A DNA stretch of 64,000 nucleotides from Bathymodiolus brooksi (taxonomy: Eukaryota; Mollusca; Bivalvia; Mytilida; Modiolidae). The stretch lies in contig OY804588.1 in NCBI GenBank assembly GCA_963680875.1, positions 57,858,369-57,922,368 on the forward strand, given 5' to 3'. The notes under the pieces were generated by a model. That model did no database searches, was not told where the DNA came from, and saw only the letters and a list, made by a program, of their open reading frames with translations. Positions 58,101-64,000 of the stretch are shown piece after piece (positions within the stretch are counted from its first letter, which is position 1; each line of letters begins with the position of its first letter). The translations under genes were made by a program, and so were the position numbers.

Positions 58101-58828
58101 TCACCCCACTCCAAGTTTTAGTAGGGTTAGTGTTGCTTAATCTTTTTATGTAGTGTTGTGTAGATCATCGTTTGTCTGTTTGTCCTTCTTTTCTTTTTGC
58201 CATTGTATTTTCTGATTTCTGACTATTTTTTGGGCCAGGGTATAGAGGTTTAACGCCACTTTCAACAATATTTCAATTGTATCTTGGCGGTCAGTATTAT
58301 TGGTGAAGGAAACCGGAGTACGCGTAGAAAAGCAACGACCTTCCGCAAGTCACTGACAAACATCATCACATAATATTGTATCGTGCACGCCTCTCATGAA
58401 CGGGATTTGAACTCACAACGTTAGTGGTGATAGGCACTGATCGCATAATAATAGTTGTAAATCCAACTACCATACGATGTCGAACAGCTGAAGCACCAAT
58501 CTCCAAGCCCTTCTCCTCAATGCACAATTACAATCACAAAAGAGACACGATGCAATAAAGCTTGTGTTATTTTATTTTAGGAGATTCAATGGCATATCAC
58601 AATGGACAAAAATTTTCTGCAAAAGATAAAGACGTCGACACAACGAATGGCAGTTGTGCACAGAGGTATAAAAGTGGTTGGTGGTATAAGAGTTGTATCC
58701 ATGCAAACTTGAATGGTCTGTACCTGAAAGGAACACATAAGTCGCATGCCGATGGGGTCAACTGGCATCACTGGAAAGGGCTTCATTACTCATTGAAAGA
58801 GACAACAATGATGGTTCGAAGAGAATAG
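41927..58828 (+). CDS. FREP2: secreted fibrinogen-related protein, duplicated linker exon
   Basis: Predicted join: 41927-42002, [52908-53000], 53364-53462, 54862-54992, 56730-56826, 57721-57885, 58581-58828. With exon 2b only it has 816 coding bases (271 residues); including exon 2a gives 909 bases (302 residues), still in frame. Layout matches FREP1: signal peptide [17 protein letters not shown], linker, and a full FReD with [33 protein letters not shown] and GWWYKSC. Intron 1 is 10.9 kb because of an antisense DIRS-type element and other insertions; whether it still splices well cannot be told from sequence. A role in recognising microbial surfaces is family knowledge, not shown here. Confidence 0.85.
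42370..42495. repeat. CGTAAG-rich repeat module
   Basis: GTTTCACTAAAGTGATCGTAA and several CGTAAG/CTTACG motifs, ending CGACTTACGACTTGCGAC. Immediately precedes the LINE fragment. Part of the roughly 2-kb stretch (42045-44100) absent from copy 1. Confidence 0.4.
42518..42640 (+). pseudogene. Non-LTR retrotransposon (LINE) ORF2 C-terminal end
   Basis: 41 codons to a TAA read as the typical end of a LINE reverse transcriptase, with RTAIDWNNL followed by SKTTEDFK. In LINE proteins this region follows the RT domain. Upstream coding sequence is missing, so this is a 5'-truncated insertion, the usual outcome of target-primed integration. The rest of the 3' part may continue to about 43000. Confidence 0.6.
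42650..45698. other. FREP2 intron 1, left part, no gene seen
   Basis: 42650-44100 has no counterpart in copy 1 and no recognised feature; from about 44110 it is colinear with 16110 onward. Short frames at 44426-44871 correspond to those of copy 1 with frame breaks and are not conserved as proteins. Confidence 0.5.
45699..45803 (-). repeat. DIRS-type element repeat B2
   Basis: About 105 bases from TATGTTCTCCTTCGC to CGCACCAACCAGTT, repeated at 46389-46500 with one or two changes. Forms the 3' terminus in element orientation. Confidence 0.8.
45971..46019 (-). repeat. DIRS-type element repeat A2, first part
   Basis: AAACCTGTCGAACTGGTTTG...CTCGACAAAAGAAAAA, repeated at 51312-51361. It is separated from the rest of A2 by about 260 bases of foreign sequence. 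Confidence 0.75.
46281..46388 (-). repeat. DIRS-type element repeat A2, second part
   Basis: AAAGGCACGAGAAATTC through GACTTTTAGAAATGCATT, repeated at 51359-51468. Abuts repeat B1 directly. Confidence 0.8.
46389..46500 (-). repeat. DIRS-type element repeat B1
   Basis: TATGTTCTCCTTCGC to CACCAACCAGTTCGAC, immediately downstream of the recombinase frame in element orientation. Confidence 0.8.
46567..47538 (-). pseudogene. Tyrosine recombinase of the DIRS-type element
   Basis: The frame is open from a candidate splice acceptor (TTTTTCAG, at 47539-47541 complement) through an N-terminal SAM-like region ([19 protein letters not shown]), the catalytic [14 protein letters not shown] segment with its first Arg, and HSLR with the HxxR box. 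Directly after HSLR, at about 46679-46682, the expected continuation moves to another frame, where the region of the catalytic Tyr lies (about 46580-46591). As written, the 46567-47367 frame loses the nucleophile. This break is not in a homopolymer run, so it is more likely a real lesion. Confidence 0.8.
47700..48045 (+). repeat. Minisatellite inside the DIRS-type element
   Basis: About ten copies of a 30-40-bp unit with ATATCCCATCACGGGAAAA. Open frames across it are repeat translations, not genes. Confidence 0.85.
48240..48276 (+). repeat. (TA)n microsatellite
   Basis: About 18 TA units next to the candidate donor site in the DIRS-type element. Confidence 0.85.
48297..48598 (-). pseudogene. 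DIRS-type polyprotein segment downstream of RNase H
   Basis: Codes [20 protein letters not shown], then [20 protein letters not shown], a conserved block that follows RNase H in DIRS-family proteins. It is cut from the RNase H frame by an inserted repeat (48600-48850) and ends at a stop about 15 bases before the candidate donor. Confidence 0.65.
48600..48850 (-). repeat. Mussel-type dispersed repeat inside the DIRS-type element
   Basis: The complement contains GAGTTTTGACTTTCCCTTTG and TTCGGAGTTCGGTAATTTTG, matching 5880-6035, followed on its other side by CTGACTTGGTACAGGCATTT, which I recall from mytilid repeats. It interrupts the polyprotein. Confidence 0.6.
48858..50722 (-). pseudogene. 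Reverse transcriptase-RNase H of the DIRS-type element
   Basis: RT motifs run in order: [46 protein letters not shown] and the catalytic YLDDG (about 49850). RNase H begins at IVYTDASS (Asp near 49420), with STYRELKAV and YTDNQNVV carrying further acidic residues, then [16 protein letters not shown]. Frame breaks lie near 49805-49815 and in a T6 run (complement of 49453-49458). The start overlaps gag by about 200 bases in another frame, which suggests frameshifted or separate translation. Confidence 0.85.
50523..51300 (-). pseudogene. Gag-like protein of the DIRS-type element
   Basis: Likely start at the ATG complementary to 51298-51300 ([12 protein letters not shown]). The frame then changes at a run of nine A (51230-51238) into the long frame. 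That frame has a Lys/Glu-rich helical region and a CCHC zinc knuckle, [14 protein letters not shown], close to its C-terminus. The knuckle suggests RNA binding in the particle. Confidence 0.75.
51312..51468 (-). repeat. DIRS-type element repeat A1 (5' terminus)
   Basis: The uninterrupted version of repeat A, 157 bases, ending AATGCATT at the junction with host GATCCATGTTC. Confidence 0.85.
51600..51725. repeat. CGTAAG-rich repeat module
   Basis: Counterpart of 20120-20315, with a deletion between TTTGCGATCA and AGTACACTTGC. Confidence 0.45.
51750..52690 (+). repeat. Complex tandem duplication, 90-bp and larger units
   Basis: Small units with CCACAAGCCACAATCAAA, CTCTCCTAAATATCTGTG and CCTCTGTAGAGACTT repeat about five times (51760-52420). 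A larger block with GCTCCCCTGAAGACAAGTG through CCAGGTCCTGGCTCG is present twice (about 51830-52085 and 52420-52675). Copy 1 has one version (20320-20690). Confidence 0.8.
52908..53000 (+). CDS. FREP2 exon 2a (extra linker exon)
   Basis: 93 bases, acceptor TTTTCAG, donor GAG|GTAATT, phase 1 at both ends. Codes [20 protein letters not shown] and a short tail, parallel to exon 2b but two codons shorter and with fewer Cys. The flanking intron start (GTAATTATTTTGT...GCATGCATATTTCCAACT) is also duplicated. Open frame and splice sites are intact, so it could be used with or instead of 2b. Confidence 0.65.
53364..53462 (+). CDS. FREP2 exon 2b (linker)
   Basis: 99 bases, the direct counterpart of FREP1 exon 2: [20 protein letters not shown] then [12 protein letters not shown]. 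Phase 1 to phase 1. Confidence 0.78.
53850..54315. mobile_element. Composite inverted-repeat insertion in FREP2 intron 2
   Basis: Absent from copy 1 near 23240. Near-identical TATCTGTGTACAG-type sequence flanks both sides. Inside, TTGTACGATGTTG (about 53853) and its complement (about 54149) bound a 310-base segment, followed by a hairpin at 54170-54302 whose arms share CCGACTATG and AGTTGAAGGGT-type sequence. Confidence 0.5.
54862..54992 (+). CDS. FREP2 exon 3 (FReD start)
   Basis: 131 bases; [18 protein letters not shown] then the same sequence as FREP1 to GGGWT. Four residue differences, all in the first ten. Confidence 0.88.
55078..55119 (+). repeat. (GATT)n microsatellite
   Basis: About ten GATT units; the shorter counterpart of 24027-24081. 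Confidence 0.9.
55890..56695 (+). repeat. 66-bp minisatellite, about 13 units
   Basis: Units of 66 bases with GTTACTATTTAAGTAATGG and GGCATTGACAGGATTGCGG; the central six are nearly identical. Because 66 is a multiple of three, the complement reads open as a 22-residue repeat; this is a composition effect. It ends about 35 bases before the exon 4 acceptor. Confidence 0.88.
56730..56826 (+). CDS. FREP2 exon 4 (FReD)
   Basis: 97 bases, no differences from FREP1 exon 4 by eye. Acceptor ATTGCAG, donor TTAG|GTACGT. Confidence 0.9.
57721..57885 (+). CDS. FREP2 exon 5 (FReD)
   Basis: 165 bases, [19 protein letters not shown] to GGYQGDAG. Three replacements and four silent changes relative to FREP1. 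Confidence 0.88.
57886..58020 (+). repeat. Tandem copies of the exon 5 end in intron 5
   Basis: Three extra copies of a roughly 50-base unit equal to the end of exon 5 plus donor, at about 57905, 57946 and 57990. The second repeats GGATATCAGGGTGATGCAG|GT exactly (57947-57967). Confidence 0.75.
58240..58490 (-). repeat. SINE type 1
   Basis: Reverse orientation, TTTAACGCCACTTTCAAC through CGGGATTTGAACTCACAAC, in FREP2 intron 5; not in copy 1 at this position. Confidence 0.7.
58581..58828 (+). CDS. FREP2 exon 6 (FReD C-terminal, ligand region)
   Basis: 248 bases to TAG. Calcium motif DKDVD kept, both disulfide Cys kept, [17 protein letters not shown] in place of [17 protein letters not shown]. 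The ends of the exon are conserved and the middle is diverged. Confidence 0.9.
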
Positions 58829-58845
58829 AATATTGCATATTAACA

Positions 58846-58851
58846 AATAAA
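58846..58851 (+). promoter_or_regulatory. FREP2 polyadenylation signal
   Basis: AATAAA 18 bases after the stop codon. Confidence 0.6.
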
Positions 58852-59019
58852 TGCATATTATGAAGCAGGATCTTTTTTGTATTTTATAAATGTTCATGTA
58901 ATATAGCACAATCTAATGGTTCATGATTGATTAATTGATTGATGTTTAACATCAGTGATCAGTATTTCAGTTTTATTAATGACTACAAATTCTATGTAAA
59001 TGATGGTCTAGGGTGGAAT

Positions 59020-59275
59020 TTATGGTATTTTTAACGCCACTTTCAACAATATTTCAGTTATATCGTGGCGGTCAGTTGTTTTGGTGGAGGAAACCAGAGT
59101 ATCTGGAGAAAACCACCGACCTGCCGCGAGTCACTGACAAACTTTATCACATAATGGTGTACACCTCGCCCTCGCCCTGAGCGGGATTCGAACTCGCAAC
59201 ATCAGTGGTGATAGTCACCGATTACATAGGTAGTTGTAAATCCAACTACCATACGATCATGGCCACGACGGCCCC
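59020..59275 (-). repeat. SINE type 1, full length
   Basis: The cleanest copy: reverse 3' module, AGTCACTGACAAACTTTATC, box B complement GGGATTCGAACTCGCAAC, and head complement ending CATGGCCACGACGGCCC. Confidence 0.75.
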
Positions 59276-59714
59276 TGGTCTAGGATGGGATATGGAAGAA
59301 TGTTTCAATTGCTACAATTAGATAAAAAATGTTCCCCCATTCTCACCACAGGTAGCCATCGAACTCGCACACATTAGAGGTAGTATACAGTTAATATACA
59401 ATTTAAAACAAATGTTCCGCGGGCGATAGAGGATAATGCATTATGCCCATGAAGCTTAAAACTGCGAGAAGGGAATACCATTCACAATCTATCGGTATTT
59501 GAATAACTATGGCAATCGCATACAATATTTTTCGCTATTTATCTTTATAATTTGGTGTAGAAATAACTGACAAACTTATATATAATTGTATATAGCCCAT
59601 CCAACCACAGGTAGGCATCGAACTCGTACACATTAGAGTTAATACATAAATAAATGTAAATCTAACCTCCATATAAACCGGACCATGGCAACTGCAACAG
59701 TTACTTATCATGGG

Positions 59715-59960
59715 ATTTGTAACACGACGGGTGCCACTAGTGGAGCAGGAACTGCCTACCCATCCGAAGCACCTGTGTTCACCTCCAATCTTTAGTGGGG
59801 TTCGTGTTCCTTGTTCTTTAGTTTTCTGTGTAGTGTTTTGTACATCGTTGTTCGTTCTGTTGTCCTTTTTTCATTTGTCCATTGTGTTGTCTGTCCTTTT
59901 TTTATTTACGAATTCTGATTACTCCTTTGGTATCTTTAAACTCTTCTTACATGTCATATC
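59715..59960 (+). repeat. Dispersed mussel-type repeat
   Basis: Counterpart of 29490-29730: CACGACGGGTGCCACTAGTGG and GAGCAGGAACTGCC. Confidence 0.55.
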
Positions 59961-60084
59961 ATTCATTTAATTATTGTGGTTGGTATGTAAGTTACCTAGA
60001 CTATTTACTCCATGATGAAAATCTCTTTCTCACACTAAAACAATACTGCTAATTGTTTTTATTTTAATTACAAGGTATCATATG

Positions 60085-60345
60085 ATAGGGTTATGGTGTT
60101 GAATGCCATTTTCAATAGTAGTTCAGTTTTATCGTGACGGTCAGTTTTACTGGTGGAGGAAACCGGATTACCCAATAGAAAGTCACAGACCTACTGCAAA
60201 TCACTGACAAACTTTATCACATAATGTTGTATCGAGTACACCTTGCCATGATTAGAAGTCACAACTTCAGTGGTGATAGGCACTGATTGCACATGCTTTT
60301 GTAAACCAGCTACCATACCATCATGACCATGACGGCCCCGTAACA
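60085..60345 (-). repeat. SINE type 1
   Basis: Counterpart of 29945-30205. Confidence 0.65.
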
Positions 60346-60549
60346 TATGATAAGTTTTAGTCTGATCTGAACGTCTGATGTGTTGGTCAATGGGTATATT
60401 AAAAAAATCGCAAACAGGCTGGACTGGACCATTTTAATATGAAGTCATAACAAATTCTTAACAAAACGGTATCTGGATTACAAAATCATTACTTGCCGTT
60501 AAACATAATATATATATATACATGTATATATATATAATGGTTAGTCCTG

Positions 60550-60855
60550 TATAAATATAGCTGACCGCACTTATACAGGCCCTCGCCATTAGACAACAAG
60601 TCAATATAATGACAGTCGGCCGCACTAATACAGACCCATTGACATTAGACAACACGTCAGCCTAAGGAAATGTGGTCGTAATCATGCAGGCCAGTCACCA
60701 TTGTGCAAAATGTCAGTTTAAAGACAGCCGGTCACACTGATACAGGTCCATTGCCATTAGGCAACAAGACAGCCCAAGGACAGCAGGCCGCACTCATACA
60801 GGCCCATCGCCATTAGAAAACAAGGCAGCATGAGGACAGCCGGTCACATTCAGTT
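60550..60855 (+). repeat. Degenerate tandem repeat, about 60-bp unit
   Basis: Counterpart of 31080-31655, shorter; GCCGCACTCATACAGGCCC and CCATTAGACAACA blocks. Confidence 0.6.
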
Positions 60856-61065
60856 ATATATCGTGGCGGTCAGTTTTATTGGTGGAGGAAACCGGAGGAC
60901 CCAGAGAAAACCGCCGACCTGTCGCAAGTCACTGACAAACTTGATCACATACTGTTGTACACCTTGCCCCGATCGAGATTCGAACTCACAACATCAGTGG
61001 TGATAGGCACTGATTGCATAGGTAGTTGTAAATCCAACTACCATACGATCACGGCCACGATGGCC
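60855..61065 (-). repeat. SINE type 1
   Basis: Counterpart of 31658-31870. Confidence 0.75.
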
Positions 61066-61261
61066 TTCTCTTTTAGTATATGTTCATTATTGACCATCCA
61101 TTACATTTGAACATTTTTCATTTTAGACATTTCAAAATACTCGGGTTGTTTTTAACGTGTTCAAATTTTGTATTAAAGTTTTTGTGTTCAAACCATATCA
61201 ATATGATTCATTTTTACACTATTGTTTTAACTGGTTTTACCAGATGACTGAGGGACAATTG

Positions 61262-61505
61262 TGGTCGTGATTGTATGGTAGTTGTATTTACAACTACCTA
61301 TACAGTCAGTGCCTATCACAACTAAAGCTGTGAGTTCGAATCCCGTTCATAGCGAGGTGTTCTTGATACAACATTATGTGATAATGTTTGTCTGTGACTT
61401 GCAAAAGGTCAGTTGTTTTCTCTGGCTATCCCTGTTTCCTTCACCAATAAAACTGACCGCCATGATATAACTGAAATATTGTTGAAAGTGGTGTTAAACA
61501 CCATC
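61262..61505 (+). repeat. SINE type 1
   Basis: Counterpart of 32047-32305. Confidence 0.75.
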
Positions 61506-61633
61506 AACCTGCATACACTATTGTTTTAACTGGTTTGACCAAATGACTGAAGTTGTTTTGACAATCGGATGTAAAATTTGTGATTTTAGTAGGCTTATCA
61601 TTTGATAAATTCTTCATCTTTGGTTTGTTTGTG

Positions 61634-61885
61634 TTTAACGCCACTTTTAGCAATTTTTCAGCTATATGATGGCGACCAGTTTTAGTGGTGGAAGAAGCAC
61701 GAGTACCCGGAGAGAACCACCGACCATGGGCAAGTAACTGGTAAACTGTATCACTTGCGGTTGAGAGTCGAGTGCACCCTTTTTGTAATTTACAAAGCAG
61801 TGTGCGAACCCACGCCATATTGGTGATAGGCTTGTATGAGTTGCTAGGTAATCCAACTACCTAACTCATTGAGCCACTCGGGCCC
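61634..61885 (-). repeat. SINE type 2
   Basis: Counterpart of 32438-32695. Confidence 0.75.
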
Positions 61886-61964
61886 TCTTCTTCATCTTTG
61901 GCTTTCATATCTTTGTCATTTCAATTTTAAAACAAGGGCAACGCAAAGCGTGGTATATCCCCTC

Positions 61965-62335
61965 GCCTAAACATTTGACCCGGTAACATTGACCTTTGAC
62001 CTTGAAAATCAATAGGGTTCGAGATTCTCTTAAGAACTAAGTATGTACCAAGCTTGGTCAAAATACATTGAAGGATGTTGATTCTAGAGTGTTCACAAGG
62101 ATGTTATGAGGTAACAATTTGACCTGGTGACCTTGACCTTTGATTTATGACCTTGAAAATCAATAGGGTTCCAGATTCTCTTAAAGACTAAGTATGTACC
62201 AAGTGGTCAAAATCCATTGAAGGATGTTGATTCTAGTGTTCACAAGGATGTTACGTGGTACAAATTTGACCTGGTGACCTTCACCTTTGATTTATGACCT
62301 TGAAAATCAATAGGGTTCCAGATTCTCTTAAGTGT
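61965..62335 (+). repeat. Tandem repeat, about 120-bp unit, three copies
   Basis: Units with TGACCTTTGACCTTGAAAAT-type sequence, CAATAGGGTTCCAGATTCTC and AAGTATGTACCAAG. This motif is common in bivalve noncoding DNA (from memory). Confidence 0.8.
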
Positions 62336-64000
62336 CTGTCTCACAGAAAACCATGCAAACTCGTAACATAGTGATATTTTCAAAACCTTATGAAATCTTG
62401 TCCATGAAATACCTTTCGCCAAGTACAATTAACACACAAAATATTTTTTTCAAATATTATTATTTGACTGAATTATTAGGGTTTTTTTATTTATCCAGTA
62501 TTTCAATATATAATGAAGCAAAAACAATGAATTTTACAATATTTCAACCTTCAATATATCTTGTATAGCATAAAATGTGTCTATCTCATATAGTATCCAG
62601 GATTAATCAACTTTCACTGTATCATTTAACATAATATACTCAATATTTGGTCGCATGGATTTTTACAGGCCACACTTTAATATACCCATAAATCAGTAAA
62701 TGGCCTTTTATGCAAAAATTGTACATATATAACAGGAAATATCTCCCGTGGGGGAGAAAATAAAAATATCCCTAATTTATTTCAATATAACTTTGTTTTC
62801 ATACAAAAACATATAAAAAATCCACCTTCGACAAATTAAGATAAAATGGTGAAAATAAGGACAAAAGTTTAGTACATGTGCACTTAGCCAAAAATGGACA
62901 AGGTGAATAGGAAAAACAGTAGAGCAGTGTTAATGCTCAATAAGTACCAAAATATCAATACAGAAGTTATGTATAGTATTCCAGAGGTATATCAAAGAGT
63001 TTAATGAAGATATAAAATTAAGGTACATTGTGGTTTTGGGGGGTGGGTGGGACGATGCATCCATTTTGTGCATCTGGCTAAAATGGAATTTAAATTAAAA
63101 CTTGTTTTCAAAATGATCTAATAAGATTTATTGGTGATAAATTAGATATAATAAGTAAACTCATTTTAGTTTGTATGAGGTATTTCATACTTATTGAAAT
63201 TTCATATTTTATATGGGGAGATAATTTGTAGAGGAAAATCACATTTTCTCAAATTTTTAGAATAGGGTCTGTGACCCCGATTTTCTATTTCATACTTTTA
63301 AAGTGTTTAATGAAAAATATCTGTTGCTTAATTTTCCATCTAAAGCTACCATTTCCTTTATTAAAAAATAGACAATTTGTTTTCCCCCCAATAACCTATT
63401 GTTTTAGGGTTAAAATTCTAAAGTCAATTTGATCATCAAACTTTCAAAGCAGCTTCAGAATAATCTATTGATTTATTTTTTGACAGTGCACTCCAAAACA
63501 AATCTTAATCAAAGTGCTGACAGCAATGATCATAATTCCCCCATACCGAAATATACTATTGTATGGGATTGAATCATTTATATGCAGCTTATGTTTGAAT
63601 AATGAAATAATAATTGAAATTAAGTTAATCCTATTGTTAAAAAAAAGTGAAGAAAACAAATGCCATTACAATAAGCATATGAATTTGTAGCCATCTCCTA
63701 AACAATTGAAAACAATATATATGTGATTGTGTTAAAATAAGCTGATTTTTTTGTTGGCTCTGTCCATCATATATCCTAAATGAGATAGTGAAACTTCTTC
63801 TCAATAATACGTTTATTTTTCCGAGGTTCTTCTATCATGGATCTGTATCAAAAACCTTCTCTTATACTCTTAAATAATCACAGATTACAAGTTTAAATGT
63901 GTTAGATTTGTGCATTTTGGTAAATAGGACAAGAAATTGACAAGTTGATATTATAATTATCAGAAAAAGGATATCCCATCAATATGAAATGAAATAAAAA
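62336..64000. other. AT-rich right flank, nothing recognised
   Basis: No protein-like frame, repeat array or transposon end stands out. Confidence 0.45.

Larger units (their letters stand above)
39148..61932 (+). repeat. Segmental duplication, copy 2 (22.8 kb)
   Basis: Colinear with copy 1. Carries FREP2, the DIRS-type element, an enlarged 66-bp minisatellite and a LINE fragment; lacks the tRNA-like array, the 2.3-kb hAT and the CGAAA foldback. Homology ends at TTTTAAAA (61932), where a different repeat begins. Confidence 0.92.

Overview
The window looks like nuclear DNA of a bivalve mollusc, most likely a mussel of the Mytilidae. The evidence is AT-rich sequence, spliced genes with GT/AG introns, many short tRNA-derived repeats (SINEs), and two repeats I recognise from memory as common in mussel genomes (about 5880-6035 and 48600-48850; 29490-29730 and 59715-59960). 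The organism call is an inference. No prokaryotic operon, CRISPR array or rRNA is present.

The backbone is a tandem segmental duplication. Copy 1 (10228-32743) and copy 2 (39148-61932) are in the same orientation, 6.4 kb apart. Each carries one six-exon plus-strand gene for a secreted fibrinogen-related protein (FREP): signal peptide, a short Cys-containing linker exon, and a complete fibrinogen-like domain (FReD) on four exons. FREP1 spans 15952-29074 and FREP2 spans 41927-58828; both give 271 codons. FREP2 has an extra, frame-preserving copy of the linker exon. Exon 4 is identical between the genes, while the last exon, which holds the calcium and ligand-pocket region, differs at 19 of 78 residues.

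Comparing the copies gives empty sites that date and delimit insertions. Copy 1 alone carries an array of tRNA-Leu-like repeat units (11191-14752), an 8-bp-TSD hAT-type transposon (17790-20082) and a foldback element with CGAAA-rich ends (24355-26308). Copy 2 alone carries a 5.8-kb DIRS/Ngaro-type tyrosine-recombinase retrotransposon in antisense inside FREP2 intron 1 (45699-51468), a 414-bp MITE (40207-40620), a LINE 3' end (42518-42640) and an expanded 66-bp minisatellite.

The left flank (1-10227) has no host gene I can support. It is a nest of DNA transposons: a 600-bp element with 9-bp TSD, a hAT-like element with broken transposase pieces, foldback hairpins and a second 5-bp-TSD hAT-like element. 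The spacer (32744-39147) and right flank (61933-64000) hold SINEs, minisatellites and dispersed bivalve repeats.

The strongest leads are the divergence confined to the FREP last exon, the duplicated linker exon, and the tRNA-Leu-like array with a dimeric higher-order repeat that turns into an inverted array.
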